Below, one piece after another: positions 1-9,161 of a DNA stretch of 64,000 nucleotides. Each line of letters starts with the position of its first letter. The stretch's first letter is position 1. Location: contig JBOGKE010000105.1 of the NCBI GenBank assembly GCA_050745265.1, positions 1-64,000 of the forward strand. The letters are read 5' to 3'. The translations under genes were made by a program, and so were the position numbers. This stretch comes from RH2-MAG17b sp050745265. Lineage in GTDB: Bacteria > Acidobacteriota > Terriglobia > UBA7540. The notes beneath the pieces were generated by a model. The model ran no database searches. It saw only the letters and a program-made list of their open reading frames with translations, and was not told the origin of the DNA.

Positions 1-1649
1 CGGTGAATTACTTCAGGAGGAACGCCGGCCCTCTCTGCGAGCTTCTTCAGGATATATTTTTGCGTGCCCCCTCTCAGTTTCCACCCGCTCGACAAAGCAG
101 CCGCGCGCTCCACGAATATATGATCGAGAACCGGGACTCGCGCCTCCAGCGAAACGGCCATGCTCATCCGGTCGACCTTGGTGAGAATGTCCCCCGCGAG
201 ATACGTCTTGGTGTCCAGGTAGAGCAAACGGCTGAGCGGATCGCTCGCCGTCGCGCGGCTCAAATACTGGCGGAAGGGCTCGAACCCATCCGCGCCGCGC
301 CCCGCGGATTCGCGAAAGCCGGGAGAAAGGAGCTTCGTCTGCCGCTCGAAAGCCGGAACAAAACAGAGCATATCGAGGTAGCGCTCATTCCACGGCAGTG
401 AGAGGTTGTAGGCGAGCTTCCGGCCGCGCGCGTTGCGCGGGATCAGCGGAAAGAGCCGCTCGCGGTAAATGCGGCGCAGCGGCGCGGGGATCTTCTCGAA
501 CGCCCGGCGGCGTATATTGATGGCATACCGGTCATAGCCCGCGAAGAGCTCGTCGCCCCCATCGCCCGACAGCGCCACGGTCACGTGCCGGCGGGCCAGG
601 CGGGAAACGTGGTAAGTGGGAATCATCGACGAGTCGCCGAACGGTTCTTCGAGTCCTTGCGTCAAGGTTTGGAGCGTCTGCTGGATGTCAGGCTGCACCA
701 CGAGCTCGTGGTGTTCGGTGGCAAAGTGGTGCGCTACCGCGCGGGCAAACGGCGCCTCGTTGAAATCCTGCTTGCCGAACCCGATCGTAAACGTCTTGAC
801 CGGGCGCGAACTGGCGCGAGCCATGAGCGCGACGACGAGCGAGGAATCGACGCCGCCGCTCAGCAACGCGCCGAGCGGGACGTCGGCAATGAGCCGAATG
901 CGCACTGCTTCGGCGAGCACGGCCTCGAGCTCTTCCAGACACTCTTCCTCGTTCGGCGGATCCCAGGTTCCGTAAGCGGGCACGTCCCAATATTGTTTCG
1001 TTTGAATTTGCCCGTCCGCCCATTCCAGCAGGTGGCCGGGCGGCAGCTTGAAGATGTGCCTGAAGGCTGTGCTCGGATCGGGGATATAACCCCAATTGAA
1101 GTACTGCAAGAGCGCGGCGGGGTCGAGTTCCGCCAGGCCCGGCTCCGCCGCAAGAATCGACTTGATCTCGGAACCAAATAAGAGGCGATCGTCCGAGAGC
1201 GCGTAATGCAAGGGCTTGATGCCCAGCCGGTCGCGCGCCAGAAGCAGGCGGCGGCGCGGCTCGTCGTAGATTGCGAAGGCGAACATGCCGCGAAGTTTTT
1301 GAACACACTCGCTGCCGTGCTCCTCGTAGAGATGAACAAGGACTTCGGTATCGGTGCGCGTGTAGAAGCGGTGCCCGCGCCGCTCGAGTTCACGGCGCAG
1401 CTCGGGGAAGTTATAAATCTCACCGTTGAACACCACCCAGGCCGTCTGATCCTCATTGTGCACCGGTTGGTGACCGCCCGCGAGATCGATGATGCTGAGG
1501 CGCCGCATCCCCAGCCCCACAGGCCCTTTCGCGTAGATGCCTTCGTCGTCGGGTCCGCGATGCACGATCGCCTCACACATCGAGTGAACCGCGGCGGCGT
1601 CCACGCGGGCGCTGGGATCATCCACGATCATTCCGGCAATTCCACACAT
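1..1649 (-). CDS. asnB: Asparagine synthase (glutamine-hydrolysing)-like amidotransferase, C-terminus cut by window edge
   Basis: The protein starts MCGIAG, so Cys2 is the N-terminal nucleophile of a class II glutamine amidotransferase that supplies ammonia to the C-terminal ATP-dependent synthetase domain. Glutaminase-domain landmarks follow: IVHRGPDDEG, RLSIIDL, FNGEIYN and the TDTEV stretch. About 549 codons lie in the window. The last residues read KYILKKLAERAGVPPEVIH, typical of the far C-terminal part of AsnB, so perhaps 60-100 residues are missing to the left. It is the last visible gene of the exopolysaccharide operon, 63 bases after the ligase-like gene. In XrtA-type exopolysaccharide loci such a gene is a regular member and probably amidates a sugar acid rather than making free asparagine; that role is inferred from context. 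Confidence 0.9.
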   Translation of the reverse strand, partial: MCGIAGMIVDDPSARVDAAAVHSMCEAIVHRGPDDEGIYAKGPVGLGMRRLSIIDLAGGHQPVHNEDQTAWVVFNGEIYNFPELRRELERRGHRFYTRTDTEVLVHLYEEHGSECVQKLRGMFAFAIYDEPRRRLLLARDRLGIKPLHYALSDDRLLFGSEIKSILAAEPGLAELDPAALLQYFNWGYIPDPSTAFRHIFKLPPGHLLEWADGQIQTKQYWDVPAYGTWDPPNEEECLEELEAVLAEAVRIRLIADVPLGALLSGGVDSSLVVALMARASSRPVKTFTIGFGKQDFNEAPFARAVAHHFATEHHELVVQPDIQQTLQTLTQGLEEPFGDSSMIPTYHVSRLARRHVTVALSGDGGDELFAGYDRYAINIRRRAFEKIPAPLRRIYRERLFPLIPRNARGRKLAYNLSLPWNERYLDMLCFVPAFERQTKLLSPGFRESAGRGADGFEPFRQYLSRATASDPLSRLLYLDTKTYLAGDILTKVDRMSMAVSLEARVPVLDHIFVERAAALSSGWKLRGGTQKYILKKLAERAGVPPEVIH

Positions 1650-1712
1650 AGAGGGATCAGATCCTCCGGCGCGTCGGTAGCAGACCCTTCGAGAGAGGGC
1701 GTCGGGCTGGGG

Positions 1713-3032
1713 TCAGCGGACCGCGCCTCCGGGTTGGGGCAGTGGGCGATACGCGCCCGAGGGGTTCCACGCGCCGCGGGAGTTCAACGCCGGGGCCGCT
1801 CCCTCCTGCGCAGGGCTGCGAACCTTGGCGGTCGCCAGCACGGTCGCAAAGGCTAACATGAAGTAGAGAAAATACTGGTACGCGTCCGGGAAAAAGGGCG
1901 CTGCGAGGGCAAACGCCCACAAGCTCGCGCGCAACGCCGCGGCGAACATTCCGATTTCGGAGTTCGGCTCGACGAGGCGGCGCAGACGGCGGAGATCGGC
2001 GAATGCTGCCCAATAGAGCAGCAGGTACAGGATCAGCGCGGGAATTCCTCCTTCCGAGCTGATGGCCGTGTAGACGTCGTGCGTCGGCTGCCACGTGCCC
2101 CCAACCACCTGAAAGTTGCCCGGCCCGACGCCGAACAACGGATGTTCGGCCGTGACTTCCAAGCTGCGAATCTGCAACTGGGTGCGAGCGACCTGAGAAT
2201 CGTGGGCCGCTTCGAAGTTCCCGCTCGTACCAAACGTGTCCGCGAGGCGTTTCGTGACCGGTCCGCCCGCCACCAGGAACAGGATCAGACCGGCGAGGAC
2301 CGCAACGACCGGTACGTACATCCGTCGCCCTTTGAAACCAAACTCCCAGATGCACAGAATCGCGGCGACTAGCAGCGCGATGAATCCAGCCCGAGATGCC
2401 GTCCGAAGCACCGTGAAGAGCATTCCCGCGAGGGCCACGCTCCAGATCAGCTTTCGGAGCGCCCCCTTGGCCCTGAATAAGAACACAAGCGCGATGGGAG
2501 AGCTCAGCACGGCCGCGATTGCGAGGTCATTCGGATTCTGATACACGCCGTTCAGCACGCCTTCGAGCCGGCCGCCCTCCAGATGTCCTGACACAATCGA
2601 AATCAGCGCGACGACCGCGATCGCGGCGGTTTGCACAAAGATCAGCTTCCGAAAGCGCGCGAGAGAGGTTACCGTGAACATCATCACGATCACGATCAGA
2701 ACCATCTTCGAGAAATCGATCGTCTGGCCGATCGCGCCGCCCTTCCACACCGGCGACAACACCGACGCAATGAACAACTGAACCAGCAGAAGAATCAAAA
2801 ACAAGACGCTCTTCGGCAGTCCCTCCCGCAATCTGCCGAGGCACATGATGAACGCGCAGGCCGCAAAGATCCCGACGATCATGGCGGGATGAATGTGCGC
2901 CACGCCCGGAATCCAATCCTCGGGCCGGGCGCAATACACCACGAAAAACGCCAGCACCCAGAAGAATGCGCCCGACAGCGGCTCTTTCTTCCGGCCCGAA
3001 GATTGCTCCTTCACTGGAGTCGCAGTTTCCAT
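1713..3032 (-). CDS. O-antigen ligase / polysaccharide polymerase-like membrane protein
   Basis: This 439-residue protein has about ten hydrophobic segments starting near residue 23. A large periplasmic loop around residues 255-320 contains HPLFGVGPGNFQ, a signature of the O-antigen ligase/Wzy (PF04932) superfamily. These inner-membrane enzymes polymerise undecaprenyl-linked repeat units or transfer them to an acceptor. The gene lies between the GT2 and the amidotransferase in the exopolysaccharide operon, and no other Wzy-like gene is visible, so it is the likely polymerase or ligase of this polysaccharide. The C-terminal 40 residues are Pro/Ala/Gly-rich and look disordered. Polymerase versus ligase cannot be decided from sequence. 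Confidence 0.85.
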   Translation of the reverse strand: METATPVKEQSSGRKKEPLSGAFFWVLAFFVVYCARPEDWIPGVAHIHPAMIVGIFAACAFIMCLGRLREGLPKSVLFLILLLVQLFIASVLSPVWKGGAIGQTIDFSKMVLIVIVMMFTVTSLARFRKLIFVQTAAIAVVALISIVSGHLEGGRLEGVLNGVYQNPNDLAIAAVLSSPIALVFLFRAKGALRKLIWSVALAGMLFTVLRTASRAGFIALLVAAILCIWEFGFKGRRMYVPVVAVLAGLILFLVAGGPVTKRLADTFGTSGNFEAAHDSQVARTQLQIRSLEVTAEHPLFGVGPGNFQVVGGTWQPTHDVYTAISSEGGIPALILYLLLYWAAFADLRRLRRLVEPNSEIGMFAAALRASLWAFALAAPFFPDAYQYFLYFMLAFATVLATAKVRSPAQEGAAPALNSRGAWNPSGAYRPLPQPGGAVR

Positions 3033-3084
3033 GGGTTGCCGTGTTCTCGAATCGTCACTCGCGCCGGCGGACGTCGAGAGCGCT

Positions 3085-4269
3085 CTATTCCGCGCGCTGC
3101 CAGATCGCTTCCTCGCGCCCTGCCAGGAACCGGAAGAAGCCCACCGCCAACGCGATATTCATGGCGACAACGAAGTAACCGATCAAAGCGAATCGCACCG
3201 TCTTCATCCGTTCGCGGAAGATAAATCCGGCGCCGGCCCAGAAGTAAAACAGCAACTGCGCGATGAACGTGCAGCGGTAAAAAGGATGCTCAAGAAGCGC
3301 CGCATTGCTGGCCAATAGAGCGGCAAAGAAAAACGGCGCGATCCAGCGGAGGAGCTTGTGAGATAAGAATGCGAACGCGATTTTCGGCGAGCTTCGCGCG
3401 GCGGCGCCCAGGAGCGATGGGAGCGATCCAAAACCGCCCACGGCGAATCGCACCTTGCGCCCAAACTCGTTGCGCACGGAGGAGGCCGCGAGTTCAGAAC
3501 CTACGGCCTCCGGGTCGTAAACCACCTTGTACCCCATTCCGCGGGCGTGCATCGGGATCAGGCAGTCTTCCACCGCGTCGTTGGCCGTGAGAAAGCGGTA
3601 GCAGACCCGCCGCAGTGCGTAGTTCGCTCCGCTGGCGGTGATCGTGAGCCCCAGCCGCCCTTCCATCCGGCGCAGAAGCGCTTCGAACTTCCAGTAGATT
3701 CCCTGCGTCCCGTGGTATTCGGCGGTGCCTTGAAACTGCAACGCTCCGGCGGCAACGCCGATGCGGGGATCCGCGAAATGGCGCACTAGAAGGCGGACGA
3801 TCCCGGGCGGGAAGAGCGTGGTGGCATCGCAGAACAGAAAGATATCGTGCCGAGCTTCGCTCACGGCGCGGTTCAGCGCGTTGAACTTTCCTCCCCGCTG
3901 GGGAAGAAAAATGGTTCGAAAATTCGGATCCGGCGCCGCCTTCAGGATTTCGTTGGTGCGGTCGGTTGATCCGTCCGAGACGATCAGCACTTCGAGCTTG
4001 TCCGCCGGGTAGTCGAGTTGCCGCGTGTTGGCAATCTTCTCCTCCAGGTGAGCCTCTTCGTTGTAGGCGGGAAAAATCAGGCTAACGGGCGGCAGCTCAT
4101 CGGCAGGCGGCCAGGCCTTGGCGAGGCTGCGCCCACTTCCGCCCCGGCCTCGGATCTCGCGCGCCGCCCGCGTGGCGAAGCAGCCCAAGCCGAGGACGAG
4201 CGCATAGAGAAAATAGCCGTAAGCGATCAGGAACAGCGAACCCCAAAAAACGGCTTCCGTAATCGTCAT
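3085..4269 (-). CDS. Membrane-associated family 2 glycosyltransferase
   Basis: This 394-residue protein has an N-terminal membrane helix (residues 5-30), a GT-A domain of about 220 residues and a C-terminal cluster of three or four helices. GT2 motifs are visible: PVSLIFPAYNEE at the start of the nucleotide-binding fold, IVSDGSTDRT, the FCDATT metal/nucleotide motif in place of a classical DxD, and AVEDC with the likely catalytic Asp. The architecture resembles processive or semi-processive transferases that build polysaccharide on a lipid carrier at the inner membrane. It lies 42 bases after the sugar phosphotransferase gene and is the only glycosyltransferase of this operon within the window. 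The sugar specificity is unknown. Confidence 0.9.
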   Translation of the reverse strand: MTITEAVFWGSLFLIAYGYFLYALVLGLGCFATRAAREIRGRGGSGRSLAKAWPPADELPPVSLIFPAYNEEAHLEEKIANTRQLDYPADKLEVLIVSDGSTDRTNEILKAAPDPNFRTIFLPQRGGKFNALNRAVSEARHDIFLFCDATTLFPPGIVRLLVRHFADPRIGVAAGALQFQGTAEYHGTQGIYWKFEALLRRMEGRLGLTITASGANYALRRVCYRFLTANDAVEDCLIPMHARGMGYKVVYDPEAVGSELAASSVRNEFGRKVRFAVGGFGSLPSLLGAAARSSPKIAFAFLSHKLLRWIAPFFFAALLASNAALLEHPFYRCTFIAQLLFYFWAGAGFIFRERMKTVRFALIGYFVVAMNIALAVGFFRFLAGREEAIWQRAE

Positions 4270-4311
4270 GGATCGTCCTTCGGCCCGCGAAGCGCTGCGC
4301 CCGCAAAGGGA

Positions 4312-5688
4312 TCACTGCGCTCCGCGCCCGAGAAGGATTACCTTGAAGGTCTGGAGAAAGACCCAGAAGTCGAGACCGACCGAAATGTTCTTGATGTAGT
4401 AAAGATCGTACTGGAGCTTCTGTTTGGCGTCTTCCACCGTGTTTCCATACTTGTACTTGATCTGCGCCCATCCGGTGATTCCGGGCCGGACGATGTGACG
4501 GAGATTATAGTAGGGGATTTCCTCGGCGAGCCGGCTCACGAATTCCGGACGCTCCGGACGCGGGCCGATGAATCCCATGTCTCCCTTGAGAACATTCCAC
4601 ATTTGCGGTATTTCGTCGAGCCGCACCTTCCGCAAGAGTTTCCCCGCGCGGGTGATCCGCGGATCATCGTCGGCCGCCCACGTCGCGCCGGTATCCGCCT
4701 CGGCGTTCTCGCGCATCGTGCGAATCTTGTAGCAGGTGAAGATCTCGCCGCGAAGACCGACGCGTTTTTGGCGATAAAGCACGGGGCCGGGTGAGCTGAG
4801 CTTCGTCGCCAGAGCGATGAGCGGCATCAAGGGAAGCGTCAGCGCGAGGCCCATCAGGGCCAGAAAGAACGACACGATGCGCCGGACAAAGAGAACGGTG
4901 TCATTGAGCCGGAATCCCTCGGAGAAAATCAGCCAGCTCGGTTGCAGCTCATGGACTTCGATCTTTCCGGAGATCTTCTCGAGCAAACCCGTCGCGTCGT
5001 CTACCTTAACTCCCGTTAGCCGCAGGTCGAGCAGCTCGCGCACGGGCATCTTTCCGCGCCCGTCGCTCATTGAGACGATAATCCGCCCCACGGCATTTTT
5101 CTCCCTCAGGGCAATCAATTGAGACGCAAGCTGATCGCGGGTCAGAGAGCCGTTGCCCACCGCGCCAGCCCACCCCACGACTTCCAGTCCGAGGTCGGGG
5201 CGCGAGCGCAGAGCTTCAACCAGCCGCCGGGCGCGCTCGCCCGAGCCCAGCACGTACACGCGCTCCCGCAGGAACTCTCGCGAGACCAGCCAAAGGAAGG
5301 CTGAGCGCCAGCAAATTAGCGAGAAGGTTAGAATACATAGCCCCAGCAGGAAGACGCCGTCGCCGAGCAGAAAGCCGGGGAAGAAAAAGCCCACAGCCGC
5401 GAGAATGAAGGCGAGAATTCCCAGCACGACCAGGAGGCGGAAAAAGGTCTCTCCGCCCGCCGGGACGCGCTCCGCGTCGTAGAGATCGAAGCAATAGAAG
5501 CAGAGCACCGCAATCACCGCAATCGCCAGCACCTTGTAGAGACCGTTCTCGTAATCGAGCACCAGTACAGAATCCGGGCCCAGGCGGATGACGGCGGCTA
5601 AGATGAACGAGGCGCCAACGATGAGGGCTTCGCCAAAGACGAGAACGAGGCTGCGGAGCGGATAATAGACATTAAAGACGCGAACCAC
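4312..5688 (-). CDS. Undecaprenyl-phosphate sugar phosphotransferase (polyprenyl glycosylphosphotransferase)
   Basis: This enzyme starts exopolysaccharide synthesis by moving a sugar-1-phosphate from a nucleotide sugar to undecaprenyl phosphate at the inner membrane. The 458-residue protein has four N-terminal membrane helices, a Rossmann-like middle domain (REFLRERVYVLGSGERAR region), a fifth helix near residue 265 and a C-terminal bacterial sugar transferase domain. That domain carries KRVGLRGEIFTCYKIRTM, RKVRLDEIPQMWNVLKGDM, GPRPERPEFV and RPGITGWAQIKY. The length and layout match the EpsB/WbaP-like group that accompanies XrtA loci. It is only 6 bases downstream of the tyrosine kinase gene, so the two are probably co-translated. 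Confidence 0.93.
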   Translation of the reverse strand: MVRVFNVYYPLRSLVLVFGEALIVGASFILAAVIRLGPDSVLVLDYENGLYKVLAIAVIAVLCFYCFDLYDAERVPAGGETFFRLLVVLGILAFILAAVGFFFPGFLLGDGVFLLGLCILTFSLICWRSAFLWLVSREFLRERVYVLGSGERARRLVEALRSRPDLGLEVVGWAGAVGNGSLTRDQLASQLIALREKNAVGRIIVSMSDGRGKMPVRELLDLRLTGVKVDDATGLLEKISGKIEVHELQPSWLIFSEGFRLNDTVLFVRRIVSFFLALMGLALTLPLMPLIALATKLSSPGPVLYRQKRVGLRGEIFTCYKIRTMRENAEADTGATWAADDDPRITRAGKLLRKVRLDEIPQMWNVLKGDMGFIGPRPERPEFVSRLAEEIPYYNLRHIVRPGITGWAQIKYKYGNTVEDAKQKLQYDLYYIKNISVGLDFWVFLQTFKVILLGRGAQ

Positions 5689-5694
5689 GGCTGG

Positions 5695-6609
5695 CTAATC
5701 CTGTTCAAGGCGTTCAGCCGCCCGATCAGTGGCGGTCTGATAATAATAGGCGTTGTAGGTGAAGGGAGAATCGGCTTGGTTCAGCACCACGCCGAGCAGC
5801 CGTTTCTCGCGGAACTGCTGGGCGCCCTTTTGGGCCATATCGAACGGAGTCTTTCCTGCGCAGACCACCATCAGAACCCCATCGTAAAACTCAGCGAGGA
5901 CGCTCGCATCCGACACCGGAACGCAAGGCGGCGAGTCGGTGACAATCCAGTCAAAGAGCGGGGCGAGGCGATGCAGGAGCCCCTTGAGGCGCCCGTTCGC
6001 AACCAACTCGGTAGGGTTCGGAACGGGCCGCCCGCCCGGAATGAAGAAAAGGTTATCCGCCTCGCCGCGCTGCAGAATCTCGGAGACATCGGCCTTGCCG
6101 GCGAGAAAATCCGAGAGGCCTGGCGTCCGCGCCGCCCCGAGCACCGAATGCAGCCGTGAAAGGCGCAGGTCGGCATCGATGAGGAGCACCCTCCTGCCCC
6201 GCTGCTGGACGAAGGCTTGAGCCAGGTTGGCCGCCACAAAGGTCTTGCCCTCGCCGGGAAGGGGGCTCGCCACCAGAACGGTCTGAAGCGGCAGCTTATC
6301 ACGCAGGTGCGTCAACTGGGTTCGCAGCGTGCGAAATTCTTCCATGCCTTCCACCCCCGCAGCGGGGTTCGAGAAAAGCAGCGAACGCGGATCGGGCTTC
6401 CAGGCGGTAGCCGGGCAGCTCGCAATCCAGCTTTCGAGCGTAACGCCCGCCGAGGTTTCCGGCGCGGGCAGCGGCAGCGCCGCCGGCGCGACGAGCGACC
6501 GCTCGTCGGTTTCGCCAAGCGCTGTCCCCTGAACCGGCACGCCCAGTTCAGCGCGGCTGGCGTCGCGGTCCTGCTCGGCTCTTTTGATCGCTTCGTGAAT
6601 TCTGCTCAT
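5695..6609 (-). CDS. CpsD/CapB-type bacterial tyrosine kinase (exopolysaccharide regulation)
   Basis: This 304-residue BY-kinase begins MSRIHEAIKRAEQDR, the typical start of exopolysaccharide-locus tyrosine autokinases. Walker A is SPLPGEGKT (115-123), Walker A' is VLLIDADLR (141-149) and Walker B is WIVTDSPP (221-228). A short tyrosine cluster (Tyr285, 288, 289, 290) near the C-terminus is the likely autophosphorylation site. Such kinases are activated by the cytoplasmic face of a chain-length protein, here encoded separately two genes upstream, and control polymer length and export. The gene sits between the ExeA-like ATPase and the initiating sugar transferase, as in XrtA-type loci. Confidence 0.93.
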   Translation of the reverse strand: MSRIHEAIKRAEQDRDASRAELGVPVQGTALGETDERSLVAPAALPLPAPETSAGVTLESWIASCPATAWKPDPRSLLFSNPAAGVEGMEEFRTLRTQLTHLRDKLPLQTVLVASPLPGEGKTFVAANLAQAFVQQRGRRVLLIDADLRLSRLHSVLGAARTPGLSDFLAGKADVSEILQRGEADNLFFIPGGRPVPNPTELVANGRLKGLLHRLAPLFDWIVTDSPPCVPVSDASVLAEFYDGVLMVVCAGKTPFDMAQKGAQQFREKRLLGVVLNQADSPFTYNAYYYQTATDRAAERLEQD

Positions 6610-6637
6610 GGATGAGTCATCCTTTGTGAAGTGCCGT

Positions 6638-7558
6638 CTATTCCGCCCTGCGCAGGCGGTCCATCAGCGCCGTAAGCCCCGACAAGGCATCCTCAAAATC
6701 AGGCGCCGCGCCAATCGTGCCGACCGCACCCTGCGGCGCTGCCTCGGTCCCGGTGAGATCGAAATCTCGCGCCACCGCGGCGACAATCTCCGCTGAAACG
6801 GGCCTGAGCTGTTCGGCGAAGGCGCCGATCAGAGCGTGCTCGCAGAGCACGTTCACCATGCGCGGAATGCCGAGGGCGTACCGATGCACTGCTTCCACGG
6901 CCTCGGGCGAAAAGATGGGCTCGTCGCTTGCGCCGGCGATTCGAAGACGGCTGGAGATGTATCCTGCCGTTTCGGAAGCGGTCAGCGGAACCGTCTTGCT
7001 TCGCAGCGTGATCCGCTGGCGCAACTGCCGCAGCGCGGGTTCCTTCAGCTTCGCTTCAAGCTCGGGCTGCCCGGAGAGCACGATCTGCAGCAGCTTTTCC
7101 GTGTACGTCTCGAGATTCGTGAGCAAACGGATCTCTTCGAGCACCGCGGGTGATAGGTTCTGGGCCTCATCGATAATCAGCACCGCGGTTTCGCCCGCGC
7201 GGTAGCGCTCCAGAAGCCAGTGGTTCAGCCGAATGATCACCTGGCTCTTTGAGCGGGTATCGCACGCCACGCCAAAGTCATTCAGCATCAGCTCGAAAAA
7301 TTGCTCTTCGTTGAGACGCGGATTGAAAATGAACGCCGTCGCGACATTCGAGCGCTGCAGCCACTCGAGCAGCTTGTTGATCAGCGTCGTCTTCCCGGTG
7401 CCCACTTCGCCGGTGAGGAGGATGAAGCCTTTGCGGTTCTGCACGCCATAGGTCAGACACGAAAGCGCCTCTTCAGTGTGCGGCGTCACGAAAAGATACC
7501 GCGGGTCCGGGTTGACGTTGAACGGATTTTCCCTCAGCCCAAAAAATCTCCTGTACAT
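6638..7558 (-). CDS. ExeA/GspA-like AAA ATPase of the exopolysaccharide locus
   Basis: This 306-residue protein opens with MYRRFFGLRENPFNVNPDPRYL, the hallmark of ExeA-like ATPases. Walker A is GEVGTGKT (50-57), Walker B is AVLIIDEAQNL (125-135), and an AAA lid follows. It lacks the peptidoglycan-binding extension of ExeA/GspA. A putative secretion ATPase of this size is a standard member of XrtA-type exopolysaccharide operons, next to the chain-length and tyrosine-kinase genes, as here (18 and 28 bases away). Its biochemical role is not established. It may couple ATP hydrolysis to assembly of the export complex. Family assignment is firm and the function is inferred. Confidence 0.88.
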   Translation of the reverse strand: MYRRFFGLRENPFNVNPDPRYLFVTPHTEEALSCLTYGVQNRKGFILLTGEVGTGKTTLINKLLEWLQRSNVATAFIFNPRLNEEQFFELMLNDFGVACDTRSKSQVIIRLNHWLLERYRAGETAVLIIDEAQNLSPAVLEEIRLLTNLETYTEKLLQIVLSGQPELEAKLKEPALRQLRQRITLRSKTVPLTASETAGYISSRLRIAGASDEPIFSPEAVEAVHRYALGIPRMVNVLCEHALIGAFAEQLRPVSAEIVAAVARDFDLTGTEAAPQGAVGTIGAAPDFEDALSGLTALMDRLRRAE

Positions 7559-7576
7559 AACCCTCGTTTCCTTCGC

Positions 7577-9106
7577 TTATCCCGCCAGCCGCTTCATTCC
7601 AGCCCGACCACCCGGAATTGACCGGCGCCTCGGCTCGCCGCCCACCACGGGAATCACCGCCAGCGTGGGCAGTCCCAAGAAGTACTCGATGTCCTTATCA
7701 TCACGCAACGCCTTGTCGCGCATCTCGAGCCACACCAGGATGCCGAAACCCACAATCAGACCCACCACCAGCCCGCCGCCCGCGAAGCGCCAATAATTCG
7801 GGAACGAAGGTTTGATCGGCAGACTGGCAGGATCAAGAATCGCGAACTGCTGCCCCTCCTGCCGCTGTTCGAGGCTTGTCGACATCTGCGACTCCTCCTC
7901 CTTCTTGAGCAAGCTGTCGTAGTTGGCCTGCATCGTTTGGTAATTCCGGGTCAGGTCCTTATATTGCTGCTCGACTTCCGGCGTTAAGCGAAGTTTGCCC
8001 TCGAAGGAAGCGGCCTGGGCCCGCAGGCGAGACTGCTGGGTTTCGTTGTTCTTGATCGCAAGGTCCATCGTCTGAATCTGCGCGCGAAGCTCGCGGATCT
8101 GAGGCGGCTCGGATGCGGGATTGAAAATCGCCTTGCCATGCGGAGCTGACGAGGCGCTGTCCTCCTGGGCAATTTTGGCCTTGAGCGCGGCGACTTCGCC
8201 CTCCGCCTTGATGACATCGGGATAGCTGTCCGTGAAGCGGGTGCGAAGCGCCGTGAGCTGCGTTTCAAGTCCGCTCAACTGAGCCTGAAGCGTCTCGGGG
8301 CTGGCCTGCCCGAGTTGGCGGGAGGCCTTCCAGGCCGAGAGTTGCTGGGTCAGAAGCGATTCGTCGTAGGTGCGCTGCTGCTGATAGCCGTTCATGGCCT
8401 GGGTGAGGCTGTTCAACTGAGTTGACGCGGTCCCGATGAGCTGGATCGTGGACTGCTCCTGGTCGGGAAGAGACCCGAAATAGCGCTGCTTGAACTGAGC
8501 CAGCTCGGCGTCTTCCTGGTCGAGCTGTTGCTTGGCTTGCTGGAGCTGTACATCGAGAAATTGCGCGGTGCCTTCGGCGCGCGAGGTTTGCAAGCGCAGG
8601 TTGGCGTCGATGAACATCGAGGTGATCTGGTTACAGATGCCCTGCGCCAGTTGCGGAGTATCCGCCGAAAAGCTGATCTGAAAGCCCGGCAATTGGCTCC
8701 GGCCATCCGAAGTGTCGTCCGCCTGCTTCGAAAATGTGATCGGTTTGATCACGATGGCGCTGTTCATCCGGCCCACCAAGTCTTCCATCGGGACCTTGTT
8801 GACCTCCTTCTTGTAGAGCCCGAATTGAGTCATAACCGGTTCCAGCCGGCTGCGGCTCCGGATCTGTTCTTCCATATTCGCCAGGCGGGAGATCAGGTTG
8901 CTGCTCTCGACCGACGGAACAAAACTAGCGGGCACTTTGGGCTCGTCGATCAGAATCTCGCTGGAAGACGTATACCGGGGCGACAGCCTCGTCGCGATGA
9001 TCACCGCGATCACCGGCCCGAGCACCACGGGAATTGCGAGAAGCCAGATCCTTCGGCGCAGGATCCGCATGTAATCTTCCATCGTCAGTTGGCGGCCTGT
9101 AAGCAT
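7577..9106 (-). CDS. Wzz/GNVR-type polysaccharide chain-length determinant
   Basis: This 509-residue inner-membrane protein has a helix at about residues 21-39, a long periplasmic region rich in Gln/Ala/Leu heptads (coiled coil, about 180-400), a GNVR-like stretch before a second helix (about 438-462), and a short cytoplasmic tail. The start MLTGRQLTMEDYMRILRRRIWLL is typical of polysaccharide co-polymerases of XrtA loci. It sets polymer length, forms the periplasmic scaffold that meets the outer-membrane export protein, and activates the BY-kinase. It lacks a fused kinase, consistent with the separate kinase gene downstream. Confidence 0.9.
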   Translation of the reverse strand: MLTGRQLTMEDYMRILRRRIWLLAIPVVLGPVIAVIIATRLSPRYTSSSEILIDEPKVPASFVPSVESSNLISRLANMEEQIRSRSRLEPVMTQFGLYKKEVNKVPMEDLVGRMNSAIVIKPITFSKQADDTSDGRSQLPGFQISFSADTPQLAQGICNQITSMFIDANLRLQTSRAEGTAQFLDVQLQQAKQQLDQEDAELAQFKQRYFGSLPDQEQSTIQLIGTASTQLNSLTQAMNGYQQQRTYDESLLTQQLSAWKASRQLGQASPETLQAQLSGLETQLTALRTRFTDSYPDVIKAEGEVAALKAKIAQEDSASSAPHGKAIFNPASEPPQIRELRAQIQTMDLAIKNNETQQSRLRAQAASFEGKLRLTPEVEQQYKDLTRNYQTMQANYDSLLKKEEESQMSTSLEQRQEGQQFAILDPASLPIKPSFPNYWRFAGGGLVVGLIVGFGILVWLEMRDKALRDDKDIEYFLGLPTLAVIPVVGGEPRRRSIPGGRAGMKRLAG

Positions 9107-9161
9107 GATGACACCTAACCTTTATTCCTCCGCGCCGCGAGCCAGAATCTCAGATGTGCGT